From NCBI GenBank assembly GCA_049997955.1, contig JAEBDY010000012.1, positions 310,001 to 374,000 on the forward strand: DNA of 64,000 nucleotides. Reading direction: 5' to 3'. The position numbers and the translations under genes are program-made. This document shows, piece by piece, positions 17,440 through 26,464 of the stretch. The stretch's first letter is position 1, and each line of letters opens with the position of its first letter. The notes under the pieces were generated by a model. The model did not search any database. It saw nothing but the letters and a program-made list of their open reading frames with translations, and was not told the DNA's origin. This stretch comes from Umezawaea sp049997955 (GTDB lineage: Bacteria > Actinomycetota > Actinomycetes > Mycobacteriales > Pseudonocardiaceae).

Positions 17440-18618
17440 ATGCATCCGACCACGACCATGCCGACCGCCCGTCCCGCGGGCTGTCCCTTCGACCCGCCCG
17501 CCGAGCTGGCCACCCTGCGCGACGAGCAGCCCCTGCGCCCGATGCTCTACCCGGACGGCCACGTGGGCTGGCTGGCCACCGGCCACGCGGCGGCCCGCGC
17601 GGTCCTCTCCGACCCCCGCTTCAGCTCCCGACCGGAGCTCATGCACTGGCCGGTGCCCCGACAGGTGCCGGACGGACCGTTCCCACCGGTTCCGCCCGGC
17701 ATGTTCATCAACGTCGACCCGCCGGAGCACACCCGTTACCGGAGGCTGCTGACCGGCAAGTTCACCGTCCGCCGGATGCGCAGCCTCACCGCGCGCGTCG
17801 AGGAGGTGACCGCCGAACACCTGGACGCCATGGCGCACAACGGTCCGTCCGCGGACCTGGTGACGGCGTACGCCCAGCCGATCCCCGCGTTGGTGATCTG
17901 CGAGCTGCTCGGCGCGCCCTTCGCCGACCGGGACTTCTTCCTGGAGCACACGGCGACGTTCAACGACCTGACCGCCACCGTCGACCAGCAGATGACGTCG
18001 ATGGACGCGATCGGGGGGTTCCTGCACGACCTGGTGCTCGCCAAGCGGCGCACGCCGACGGACGACCTGCTCAGCGACCTGACCGGCAGCGACCTCACCG
18101 ACGAGGAGCTGACCAACGTCTCGCTCCTGCTGCTGGGCGCCGGGTTGGACACGACGGCCAACATGATCGCGCTGGGGACCTTCGCCCTGCTGGGCAACCC
18201 GGACCAGGTGGCCGCGCTGCACGCGGAACCGGACGGTGCGGTGGACGAGCTGCTGCGCTACCTGAGCATCGCCCACACCATGGCGCGGGCGGCGCTGGAG
18301 GACGTCGAGCTGGACGGTCTGCTGATCAAGGCGGGCCAGACCGTCACGCTCTCGGTCGAAGCGGCCAACCGCGACCCCGCCAAGTTCCCGGAGCCGGACG
18401 CGCTGGACCTGGGCAGGCACGCCACCGGCCACCTGGCCTTCGGCCACGGCGTCCACCAGTGCCTCGGCCAGCAGTTGGCCCGGGTCGAGATGCGGGTGGC
18501 CCTACCGGCCCTGTTCGCCCGCTTCCCGACGCTCCGCCTGGCCGTCGAACCGCAGGACGTGCCGCTGCGCACCGACGTGGACATCCTTGGCGTGCAAGGG
18601 CTTCCGGTCACCTGGTGA
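17440..18618 (+). CDS. Cytochrome P450
   Basis: 392 residues, typical of bacterial class I P450s. I-helix oxygen-activation motif LLLGAGLDTTANM (about 232-244), ExxR as ELLRYL (about 270), and heme loop FGHGVHQCLGQQLA with the Cys thiolate near residue 333. The N-terminus (RPAGCPFDPPAEL) resembles CYP105/CYP107 enzymes that oxidise xenobiotics or natural products. The ATG follows GGGGGAGAAG. Ferredoxin and reductase genes are not nearby. Co-transcription with drrAB-like genes suggests a detoxification unit (oxidise and export), which is inference. Confidence 0.93.
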   Translation: MHPTTTMPTARPAGCPFDPPAELATLRDEQPLRPMLYPDGHVGWLATGHAAARAVLSDPRFSSRPELMHWPVPRQVPDGPFPPVPPGMFINVDPPEHTRYRRLLTGKFTVRRMRSLTARVEEVTAEHLDAMAHNGPSADLVTAYAQPIPALVICELLGAPFADRDFFLEHTATFNDLTATVDQQMTSMDAIGGFLHDLVLAKRRTPTDDLLSDLTGSDLTDEELTNVSLLLLGAGLDTTANMIALGTFALLGNPDQVAALHAEPDGAVDELLRYLSIAHTMARAALEDVELDGLLIKAGQTVTLSVEAANRDPAKFPEPDALDLGRHATGHLAFGHGVHQCLGQQLARVEMRVALPALFARFPTLRLAVEPQDVPLRTDVDILGVQGLPVTW

Positions 18619-18627
18619 CCGTCCGGT

Positions 18628-18661
18628 GTGGGGCTCCCCCGCCTCGGCGCGGAAGCCCCAC
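18628..18661. terminator. Bidirectional terminator hairpin
   Basis: GTGGGGCT (18628-18635) pairs with AGCCCCAC (18654-18661), with a further GC-rich inner match. It lies between the convergent P450 and lectin genes. Confidence 0.6.
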
Positions 18662-18671
18662 GGGGCCGGGA

Positions 18672-19241
18672 TCAGGCCGGGATGACCAGGACCTGGCCGG
18701 GCTGGATCAGGTCCGGGTTGTCGATGCCGTTGGCGTCGGCGATGCGCTGGTACTGGTTGCCGTCGCCGTAGGACTTCTCGGCGATGGCCCACAGCGTGTC
18801 ACCGGGGTCGACGGTCCAGGTCTGCTGGGCCGGGGCGGCCGGGGCCTGTTCGACCGGGGCGGGCGCTGCCGCCTCGGCGGCGACCGGGGCCGGGACGGGC
18901 CTGGGGTTGTCGGTGTTCGTGCCCGACGCCCAGGTGCTGGAGCCGCTGCCGCTGTACACGACGACGTTGCGGTCGTTCTGGACGACCAGGCGCGAACCGG
19001 GGTTGCCGCCCGAGTCGCTCGCCCACACCGAGTTGCCGGAGGCGCCGTACAGGACGAAGTTGCCGTCGTCCTGCAGGGTGGCGGTGGTGGCGCCGGAGCC
19101 GTTGGTTCCGGTCGCCCAGACCACGTCGTCGCCGTCCTTCAGCACCAGGTTGCCGTCGTCCTGCAGCGCGAGCACGTACCCGTTCTCCGAGTCGAGCTGC
19201 TGGCCGACCGCGAGGTTCTGCCCTGCCTGCAAGGTGTCCAC
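18672..19241 (-). CDS. B-type mannose lectin plus LysM domain protein, no signal peptide
   Basis: 189 residues. Residues 1-112 form a bulb-type lectin domain with three mannose-binding repeats close to the QxDxNxVxY pattern (LQDDGNLVLK, LQDDGNFVLY, VQNDRNVVVY). A Pro/Ala linker (112-138) leads to a C-terminal LysM (WTVDPGDTLWAIAEKSYGD to IQPGQVLVIPA) that binds peptidoglycan or chitin. No signal peptide is seen, although both domains normally work outside the cell. Export may be unconventional, or the protein may be released on lysis. Bacterial B-lectins include antibacterial lectins and phage-tail-like parts. It stands alone, ending at a terminator shared with the P450 gene. Confidence 0.88.
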   Translation of the reverse strand: MDTLQAGQNLAVGQQLDSENGYVLALQDDGNLVLKDGDDVVWATGTNGSGATTATLQDDGNFVLYGASGNSVWASDSGGNPGSRLVVQNDRNVVVYSGSGSSTWASGTNTDNPRPVPAPVAAEAAAPAPVEQAPAAPAQQTWTVDPGDTLWAIAEKSYGDGNQYQRIADANGIDNPDLIQPGQVLVIPA

Positions 19242-19405
19242 GTTTCAAGCCTCTTCCGGGGGTTGATCAACAACTAATCGCCGGTCACCTTACCGCCGTT
19301 CGGAGCAACCCACCGATCAGGCGCTCCCGGCCCCCGCCGACGGGTGATCCCGGTCGGCCACGGGCGTCGGCGTCCCGCGCGACGTATCGTCGCCAGGAGA
19401 GCGGA

Positions 19406-20545
19406 GTGGTGGTGGTCGTGGCGGGTTTCCGGTCTCGTGGGCTCTGGCGGTGGGGGATCGTCGCCGCCGCGGTCGTGCTCGTGCTGGCGACGCCCGTGGT
19501 CGTGGCGACCGTCTCGGCGCCGTCGGGCACGGCGGACCCGGCCGGGCTGCGCGAGCGGGTCGTGGGGTCCGACCGCGTGCCCCACCAGGGGGTCGCCGTG
19601 ATCCGGGGGACGTCGCCGCTGCCGGAACTGCCCAGGCTGGAGGACGTGTCCGCGCTGCTCAGCGGGGTGACCACGGTGCGGTCCTGGTACCGGTCGCCGG
19701 ACCGGTGGCGGTTCGACGTGGTGTCGACGGCCGGGGAACGGGACACCTACCGGACCCCGGACGGCGAGTTCGTGTGGGACTACGGCGCGAACCTGCTGAC
19801 CCGGCTCGTCGGCACTCCACCGGTGCGGTTGCCCCGCGCGGGCGACCTCGTGCCGCCCGACCTGGCCAGGAGGCTGCTGGCGACCGCGGCGGGTGACGTC
19901 GTGGCGCCGCTGGAGGCGCGGTCGGTCGCCGGGCGGCGCGCGGACGGGCTGCGCCTCGTCCCGGCCGACCCGGACACCACGATCGGGCAGGTCGACGTGT
20001 GGGCGGACACCGCGACCGGCGTGCCGCTGCTGGTCGAGGTCACACCCCGGGGGGCGACGCGGCCGATCCTGGTCAGCGCGTTCGAGGAGTTCACCCCGGA
20101 ACAGCCGGACGACGGCGTGCTGCGTCCGGACGTCGGTCGGGACGCGGGGTTCACCGCGGTCGACGCGCCGGACCTGGCCGGGGCGCTCGGGTTCCTCGGT
20201 GGCGACCCGCCGCTGGCCAGGCTGGCCGGACGGGCCCTGCGGCAGGCCGACGGAGCCGGGGTGCGCGGTGTCGGCGTGTACGGGACGGGGCTGTCGTCGT
20301 TCGTGGCGCTGCCGCTGCCCCGCGAGGTGGGGTCGTCCACCGCGGAGGCGGGGGTCAAGGCGGGGGCGGCCGACAAGACGGTGGCGAACGGACGGATCGT
20401 GTCGCTGTCGGTGGCCCCGCTGTCGGTCGTGGTCGCGCGGTCCACGGTGGCCCGGCGCTGGTACCTGCTGGTCGGCATGGTGGACGTGGACGTGCTGCGG
20501 ACCGCGGGGACCGAACTCGTCGCACAGCCCCGGCGCGGCCGGTGA
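19406..20545 (+). CDS. RseB/LolA-like periplasm-facing protein
   Basis: 379 residues. One N-terminal membrane helix (about 14-36; WGIVAAAVVLVLATPVVVAT) with the remainder outside. The LolA/RseB-type sheet shows in RSWYRSPDRWRFDVVSTAGER, YRTPDGEFVWDYGANLLTRL and QVDVWADTATGVPLLVEV. In Gram-positive bacteria such proteins sense or carry lipids at the membrane. Its stop overlaps the GTG of the ABC ATPase (GTGA), and the permease follows in the same way, so the three probably act together as an export or envelope-sensing unit. A GTG is used as start; its exact position is uncertain by a few codons. Confidence 0.7.
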   Translation: MVVVVAGFRSRGLWRWGIVAAAVVLVLATPVVVATVSAPSGTADPAGLRERVVGSDRVPHQGVAVIRGTSPLPELPRLEDVSALLSGVTTVRSWYRSPDRWRFDVVSTAGERDTYRTPDGEFVWDYGANLLTRLVGTPPVRLPRAGDLVPPDLARRLLATAAGDVVAPLEARSVAGRRADGLRLVPADPDTTIGQVDVWADTATGVPLLVEVTPRGATRPILVSAFEEFTPEQPDDGVLRPDVGRDAGFTAVDAPDLAGALGFLGGDPPLARLAGRALRQADGAGVRGVGVYGTGLSSFVALPLPREVGSSTAEAGVKAGAADKTVANGRIVSLSVAPLSVVVARSTVARRWYLLVGMVDVDVLRTAGTELVAQPRRGR

Positions 20546-21465
20546 TCAGGACCCGCGGGCTGACCAAGCGGTTCGGCCGGATCGTCGCCGTGGACTCCGT
20601 CGACCTCGACGTGGCCGAAGGCGACAGGTTCGGCTTCCTCGGCCCCAACGGGTCGGGCAAGACCACGCTCGTGCGGATGCTGCTGGGGCTGGTGCACGCC
20701 ACGGCCGGGGAGATCGAGGTGCTGGGGTCGCCCATGCCCGCGGGTGCCGCCCGCGTCCTGCCGCAGGTCGGCGCGATGGTCGAGGGGCCCGCCGCCTACC
20801 CGCACCTGTCCGGCAGGCGGAACCTGGCGCTGTTCGACGCCGCCGGACCGGGCGGCCGCCGCGGCCGTCGTGACCGGGTCGAGGGCGCGTTGGAGCAGGT
20901 GGGCCTGTCCGGGGTGGACCGGCGGCCGGTGTCCGCCTACTCGCTGGGGATGCGGCAGCGGCTGGGGCTGGCGGCCGCCCTGCTGCGCGCGCCCCGGCTG
21001 CTGATCCTGGACGAGCCGACGAACGGCCTGGACCCCAAGGGGATCCGCGAGATCCGGGACCTGCTGATCGCGTTGAACGAGGGCGGGACGACCGTGTTCC
21101 TGTCCAGCCACCTGCTCGCGGAGGTGGAGCTGCTGTGCACCCGCGTCGGGATCGTCGACCGGGGGCGGATGGTGGTGCAGGACGACCTGGCGGCACTGCG
21201 GGCCCTGACCGGGCGGGTGCTGCTGCGCAGTCCGGACGCGGCGGAGGTGGTGGCGTTGTTGGACGGCCGGGTGGTCGACCGCGACGGTGAGTCGCTGGTG
21301 GTGCGGAACGCGGACGCGGCCGAGCTGAACGCCGAGCTGGTCGGGCGCGGACTGCGGGTGTCCGGGATCTCCGACGAGCGGCGGACGTTGGAGCAGGTGG
21401 TGCTGGAGACGACGGGGGACAGCGGGGACCGCGTCGACGGTCCGACCGGAGGTGCGGGCCGGTGA
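20542..21465 (+). CDS. ABC transporter ATP-binding protein
   Basis: 307 residues. Walker A FLGPNGSGKTTLVRML (about 33), Q-loop PQVGAMVEGPAAYPHL, a signature degenerate as AYSLGMRQRLGLAAAL, Walker B LLILDEPTNGLDPKGI and the H-loop in FLSSHLLAEVE. The bacitracin/CcmA-like class typically pairs with one ABC-2 permease, which here overlaps by GTGA. The C-terminal 90 residues (VLLRSPDAAEVVALL onward) are a regulatory extension. The preceding LolA-like gene is also coupled. Confidence 0.92.
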   Translation: MIRTRGLTKRFGRIVAVDSVDLDVAEGDRFGFLGPNGSGKTTLVRMLLGLVHATAGEIEVLGSPMPAGAARVLPQVGAMVEGPAAYPHLSGRRNLALFDAAGPGGRRGRRDRVEGALEQVGLSGVDRRPVSAYSLGMRQRLGLAAALLRAPRLLILDEPTNGLDPKGIREIRDLLIALNEGGTTVFLSSHLLAEVELLCTRVGIVDRGRMVVQDDLAALRALTGRVLLRSPDAAEVVALLDGRVVDRDGESLVVRNADAAELNAELVGRGLRVSGISDERRTLEQVVLETTGDSGDRVDGPTGGAGR

Positions 21466-22289
21466 TCGGGGTGGAGCTCCGCAAGCTGGCCCTGCGGCCA
21501 CGGGTGTGGTTGAGCATCGTGCTGCTGTGCGCGCTGCCCGCGTTGGTGGCCGTGCTGCTGTCGGTGTCGGACCTGGCACCGCCTCCGGGGCAGGGCGGGG
21601 CGTTCCTGTCCGCCGTGCTGAGCAACGGGGCGCTGTACCCGGCCGCGGCGTTGGCGATGGTGCTGCCGGTGTTCCTGCCGCTGGCGGTGGCGGTGTTCGC
21701 CGGCGACGCCATCGCCGGGGAGGCGGCCACCGGGACGTTGCGCTACCTGCTGGTGCGGCCCGTGGCGCGGCCGCGGCTGTTGTTGGCGAAGCTGGTGGCG
21801 CTGGCGGTGTTCACCGTGCTGGCGGTCGTGCTGGTGGTGGTGAGTTCGCTGGTCGTGGGGCTCGCGCTGTTCGGCACCGGTGCCGAGGCGGTGGGTCAGG
21901 CCGGGGCGGTGACCTCGCTGTCCGGGGTGTCGTTGACGCCCGGCGAGCTGGCGCTGCGGCTGGCGGCGGCGATCGGGTACATCGTGGTGTCGATGGTCGG
22001 GTTCGGCAGCATCGCGTTGTTCTTCTCCACCCTGTCGGACTCGGCGATCGGGGCCGCGTTGGCGGCGCTGTCCGTGCTGATCGCCAGTTCGATCATGGAG
22101 ACGTTGCAGGCCGCGTCCGCGATCAAGCCCTACCTGCCGACGAACTACTGGCTGTCGTGGATCGACTTCTTCCGCGATCCGATCTTCTGGCGCAACATCG
22201 ACAGCGGGTTGGTGTTGCAGGCGTGCTACATCGTGCTGTTCTTCGGCGCGGCGTGGGCGAACTTCGCGTCGAAGGACATCACCAGCTAG
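21462..22289 (+). CDS. ABC-2 family permease
   Basis: 275 residues, six membrane helices, with the ABC-2 hallmark FAGDAIAGEAATGTLRYLLVRPVARPRLLLAK (split here across about residues 79-110) between helices 2 and 3. It is the membrane half of the exporter encoded just upstream. The GTG lies inside the ATPase stop. The last codons overlap the stop of the convergent lipase gene. Substrate unknown. Confidence 0.9.
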   Translation: MIGVELRKLALRPRVWLSIVLLCALPALVAVLLSVSDLAPPPGQGGAFLSAVLSNGALYPAAALAMVLPVFLPLAVAVFAGDAIAGEAATGTLRYLLVRPVARPRLLLAKLVALAVFTVLAVVLVVVSSLVVGLALFGTGAEAVGQAGAVTSLSGVSLTPGELALRLAAAIGYIVVSMVGFGSIALFFSTLSDSAIGAALAALSVLIASSIMETLQAASAIKPYLPTNYWLSWIDFFRDPIFWRNIDSGLVLQACYIVLFFGAAWANFASKDITS

Positions 22290-23077
22290 CGGGCGCAGCC
22301 CGTGGGCGTCCGCTCCAGTGGCGCGGGATCGGTCAGGGCGCGCAGCACCAGTCCGGTGACGGCCGGATCGGTGGGCAGTTGCGAGTGGGCTACCACCGCG
22401 TCGGGGCAGAGTTGTTGCAGGGCGACGTTGACCGCCCCGGTGAGCCGCGCGGAATCCGGCGGCCGGACCGTCTCGTCGTCCTCGGTCCAGACGGACAGCC
22501 ACGGCACGGTCGCGGGGATCGGCCGCCGGTCCACCTCGGTGAGCAGGGTGCTGCCGGGGGTGAGCTGGGCGCAGGCGACCGGGCAGGCGCCGGGGACCAG
22601 GACACCGCCCTGGCCCGCGAGCGTGGTGCCATGCAGGGGAGAACCGAGGGTCACGACGCGGCGGGCGGCCCGGCCGGTGTCGTGGCCCGCGAGCCAGAGC
22701 CGGACGACCACCCCGCCCGCTGAGTAGCCGACCAGGTCGACCGAAGGGGCGCCGTCGTCCACGGCGGCGCGGACGGCGTCGTCGAGCACCGCCGCCTGGG
22801 CGTTCAGGTCACCGGTGCCGTCACCGGGCAGCGCCAGCACGGTCGCGGCACGACCCACCGCGCGCAGCCGATCGGCGAGCCCGGCGAGGGACTCGCGGTC
22901 GCCGCCGTAGCCGGGGACCAGCAGCACCGGCCCCGGCCGGTCCTGGACCGCGGTGGGGATGTCGACGCCACGGGCAGCGGTGATCCCGACGCCGATCGCG
23001 CCGAGCAGCACCGCCGCGGCGAGGACCGCCATGAGCTTGCGCCGAGGCGCGCTGAGCGACGACCACCAGATCCGCAT
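22286..23077 (-). CDS. Membrane-anchored or secreted lipase/esterase
   Basis: 263 residues. An N-terminal hydrophobic helix (residues 14-35) after a basic stretch (SAPRRKLM) is a signal anchor or uncleaved signal. The hydrolase core starts at PVLLVPGYGGDRESL. The Ser nucleophile sits in VGYSAGGVVVRLWL (about residue 120), Asp in WTEDDETVRP and His near VAHSQLPTDP, like LipA/EstA-type lipases. The two Cys in VPGACPVACAQL may form a disulfide outside the cell. Divergent from nothing; it lies convergent with the ABC permease and downstream of the DUF4132 gene, 78 bases away. Confidence 0.8.
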   Translation of the reverse strand: MRIWWSSLSAPRRKLMAVLAAAVLLGAIGVGITAARGVDIPTAVQDRPGPVLLVPGYGGDRESLAGLADRLRAVGRAATVLALPGDGTGDLNAQAAVLDDAVRAAVDDGAPSVDLVGYSAGGVVVRLWLAGHDTGRAARRVVTLGSPLHGTTLAGQGGVLVPGACPVACAQLTPGSTLLTEVDRRPIPATVPWLSVWTEDDETVRPPDSARLTGAVNVALQQLCPDAVVAHSQLPTDPAVTGLVLRALTDPAPLERTPTGCAR

Positions 23078-23155
23078 CACTCCATCGTGCCTCGCCCGCG
23101 TGTTCTCGACAGGGCGGGCAGCTGTGCGGATCCGGTACACCCGCGCGGCCACGTC

Positions 23156-26100
23156 TCAGTTCGTCAGACCGGTCAGCTCGGCCAGCACCTCCGACGCCGT
23201 GATCGAGTCCAGCTCGCCGAAGCTGCCCTTCCCGACCAGGCGGACCCCGCGCACGACCTGCGCCTGCCACTCGTGCGGCGCGCCTACCGCGATCCCCGGC
23301 TCCAGCGCCACCTCGATCGTGCCGCCGCCGGGCAGCGGTCGCGTCATCTCGTGCTCGATCCCCGCGTCCATCGGCGCTCCCCGCTCCCACGCCCCCTTGG
23401 TCAACCCCAGCAGCCTGCCGACCTCCACCTCGACGTCCTCGAACCTCTTCAGGACCCCGGAGGACAACTCCGCCTCGGTGAGCCGGTGCACCGGCCGCCC
23501 CAACTGCGGGAACGGCTGCAGGATCTCGTAATCGGCGAACACCTCCCCCCACGCCGCCACGGCGTCACCCAGGTGCAGCGGATGCGCCACCCCCACCACC
23601 GCGTCATCGGCCAGGACGAACACCTCATCACGCACGTCCGCGAAGGTGCCGTCCTCGGCCACCCGGAACGAGCACCCGTCCTCGGACACCCACACCAACC
23701 GCCGCACCAGGTGCCGCACCAACGGATGCCCCGCCAACAACACCCGGAACTGCGCCGCGGGCCACCGGCGCACCAGCACCATCGACCGCTCCAACCTCGC
23801 CACCTGATCCCCCGCGACCGTCCGCACGTCCTTCTTCAACCGCCCGAACCGCATGTGCTCCGCCGACGCCACACCACCGTCGTCCTTCGCACCCGGCTTC
23901 GGCAGATCCCTGAGCCGCTTGCCCGACCCGTCCAGCACGAACGGCCTGAGCTGCTCGTCGAACCCCACGGTGAACCGCCGCGACCCGTAATCGACGACGA
24001 GCGTGGACGCGTCGTCCAAATCAAAGTCCGGCACCAACCGATCACCCAACTCCTCCGCCGTCAGCCCCATCCCGGCGGCGACATCCCTGATCCGCTCCTG
24101 CGCCCTGGTCCTGATCCCGGCGAACTTCACCCGCTGCGCGATGCCGTTCAACCCCGCCAACGCCGCATCGGTACCAATCGCCGCCAGCACGTCGAGCCCC
24201 GTCACCGCCCGCGCGTGCTGCCCCTCACCCGGCCACGCACGGATCAACGGCACCAACCCGCGCACCGCCTCGTCGTCACCCAGCAAACCGAGCGCGGTGA
24301 ACACCCAGCCGTCCTTCGAGGGCATCCCGTTCGCGCGCCACACCTCGAACAGCTCCCACGAGAACCGCGCCAGCGACGCCCTGTCACACGTGTTCCGCAC
24401 GACGTCCACACCGGCGTAGGCCTTCTCCGGTGAGCACAGCGCCAGCACGGTGAGCAGGTGGCCCGTGGCCTGAAGGGGGAGCACCTGCCGCGTTCCGCGC
24501 AGCGACACCCTGGGCAGCACACCCGGATCGGCCCACGCGCCGGGCACGGGGATCGTCTCGGGCAGCAGCAGGAGCGGGTCGATCGACAGCAGCCGGTCGA
24601 TCGCCTTCTCCGCCTCGGGACCGTAGTCGGCCGCTGCTTCCCTTGCCTGTTCCGGAATCTGCCGCAACGCCACCTCGGCCGCCGTGCGCGCCGCACCCGC
24701 GGGGCCCACCGCGTCGGGCACCAGGAACCGGGCGGCGTGCGCGGCGTGGCGCTTCAGCCACTTCGCGCTGACGTCGCGCACGGACTTGAGCCGCAGTGGC
24801 CACCGCGCGACGAACCGCGCCGTTTCCAGTGACACCAGGGGGAACAGCAGGTCCTCCATCTCGTCCCTGCGGTTCGGGGCGAGGTGCAGGGCCACCGGCA
24901 GCGCGTCCACCCCGAAGCGCGCCAGGACCGCCTTGCCCATCAGGCCGCTGTACCAGTTCACCTCGGGACGCCACTCCGACACCAGCGGGCGGAGCGCGTC
25001 CACCGGTCCGGCGAAGAACAGCGAGTCCTGCGCGGACGAGTCGAGCGTTCCGGCCCGGTACCGGGAGATCTCCTGGCTCCAGTCCTCGTTGCGGTGGCGG
25101 CCGGGGAAGGTCGCCGCCGCCCACTCCGCCTCCTGGCCGGGCTCCCACTCCACCGCCCGGTGGTCCGGCGCCGTGAGTCCCTCGACCACCAACGGCTCGA
25201 CGGGCGTCCTCGGCACCGTCCACGGCGGAGCGACCAGGACGGCGGGCAGCGCGTCGACCGGCGCCTCGTCAAGGCGGGCCCGCTCGGCGCGCACCCCTTC
25301 CACGAACCGGCGCGCGTTCTCCGGCAGTTCGACCCGATGGGCCAACTCGGGGTAGCGCCTCAGGTGGTTCTCCAACAGCCGCTCGGCGTCCTGGGCCGCG
25401 GCGAACCGCTCCAACGCCACCACCGGGTACCGGCGGGCCATGTCGAGCACGGTGGGCACCACCTGCCTCTCGCCCAGCCGGGCCAGCAGCAGGTCGAACG
25501 CCTCGCCGGTGGGGAACTCGACCACCGTCTCCAACACCCGCTCGCGGAAGGAGGCCTCCAGGTCCGGTTCGAGGAAGGACACCATCGTGGCGGCGAGGTC
25601 GGGTCCGAGGGCGTCGGCGACGGTGTGCGCCACGTCCCTGTGGCGCAACTTCTTCCTCGGACTTCGCTGCAACTGGGCGACGGAATCGAGCGAGAGCATC
25701 AACAGGACCCGGCCCTCGTGCACGTCCGTCCGCTCGGCCTCGTCGAACGCCGCGTCGACCCAGTTCCTCCTGGTGGGCACGAGGTACGCCGTGGCCAGCA
25801 GGGAACGCAGCCCGGCGCGGAGCGGCTCGACGGCGGCCACCGCCGCTTCGTGCTCGTCGTCCGGCGCCGCGGCGAGGAAGGTCCGCACCCGCTCCATGAC
25901 CACGCGGCTCGGCCAGTAGCTGTGGTAGCCGTGGCTGGACCAGTAGCCGCCGCGCCCCGGAGGCGGGGTCCACAACTCCCGGCGCCTTCCGGTGCCCGCC
26001 TCCCGGTACGCCTGAACGCCGAAGGCCTCGACCGCCGCTCGTGCGGCGAACGGCAGCCCGTGCTCCAGCACCCACGCGTCGGCCAGCAGCCGGAGGACGT

Positions 26101-26428
26101 TCCGCGTCGACGGGTGCTCCTCCACCAGGGCGGCGACCGCCGCCGCGCCGAGCGGTGTCGCGTCCCCGGCCAGGTGGGCGCGAGCCGCGTCGACCAGCGG
26201 CCCCTCGCTCGCCGGGTCGACGAGCACCTCCTCCAGGTCGGGCATCGACGCCTTCAGCCTGGCCCGCACCTTCCTCGGGGCGTCGGCCTTGATCGCCGGG
26301 TCGCGCCGCACCCGTCCGCCGCGCCGCGGGTGCACGTGCGGCCACCACGCCCCGGGCACGGCGAACACCGGCGCTCGGTCGTTCTCCTGCTCCGCCAACC
26401 CCTCGTAGACGGGTTCCCACCTCTGCAC
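23156..26428 (-). CDS. Large DUF4132 protein
   Basis: 1090 residues, cytoplasmic. The C-terminal domain (about 880-1065; RLERSMVLVRRWPAAQFRVLL, then HPLVRHLVRRLVW) is the DUF4132 signature. The first 800 residues are alpha-helical, HEAT-like repeats (for example AVRGLVPLIRAWPGEGQHARAV). An N-terminal WGR domain found in some relatives is absent. Family members are known from many bacteria but without settled function; they often occur next to MoxR/VWA genes, which are missing here. A short gap separates it from the oxidoreductase upstream on the same strand. Confidence 0.8.
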   Translation of the reverse strand: MQRWEPVYEGLAEQENDRAPVFAVPGAWWPHVHPRRGGRVRRDPAIKADAPRKVRARLKASMPDLEEVLVDPASEGPLVDAARAHLAGDATPLGAAAVAALVEEHPSTRNVLRLLADAWVLEHGLPFAARAAVEAFGVQAYREAGTGRRRELWTPPPGRGGYWSSHGYHSYWPSRVVMERVRTFLAAAPDDEHEAAVAAVEPLRAGLRSLLATAYLVPTRRNWVDAAFDEAERTDVHEGRVLLMLSLDSVAQLQRSPRKKLRHRDVAHTVADALGPDLAATMVSFLEPDLEASFRERVLETVVEFPTGEAFDLLLARLGERQVVPTVLDMARRYPVVALERFAAAQDAERLLENHLRRYPELAHRVELPENARRFVEGVRAERARLDEAPVDALPAVLVAPPWTVPRTPVEPLVVEGLTAPDHRAVEWEPGQEAEWAAATFPGRHRNEDWSQEISRYRAGTLDSSAQDSLFFAGPVDALRPLVSEWRPEVNWYSGLMGKAVLARFGVDALPVALHLAPNRRDEMEDLLFPLVSLETARFVARWPLRLKSVRDVSAKWLKRHAAHAARFLVPDAVGPAGAARTAAEVALRQIPEQAREAAADYGPEAEKAIDRLLSIDPLLLLPETIPVPGAWADPGVLPRVSLRGTRQVLPLQATGHLLTVLALCSPEKAYAGVDVVRNTCDRASLARFSWELFEVWRANGMPSKDGWVFTALGLLGDDEAVRGLVPLIRAWPGEGQHARAVTGLDVLAAIGTDAALAGLNGIAQRVKFAGIRTRAQERIRDVAAGMGLTAEELGDRLVPDFDLDDASTLVVDYGSRRFTVGFDEQLRPFVLDGSGKRLRDLPKPGAKDDGGVASAEHMRFGRLKKDVRTVAGDQVARLERSMVLVRRWPAAQFRVLLAGHPLVRHLVRRLVWVSEDGCSFRVAEDGTFADVRDEVFVLADDAVVGVAHPLHLGDAVAAWGEVFADYEILQPFPQLGRPVHRLTEAELSSGVLKRFEDVEVEVGRLLGLTKGAWERGAPMDAGIEHEMTRPLPGGGTIEVALEPGIAVGAPHEWQAQVVRGVRLVGKGSFGELDSITASEVLAELTGLTN

Positions 26429-26464
26429 GCCGCTCTCCCCGTCCTGTCCGGATGCGGCGGAACC

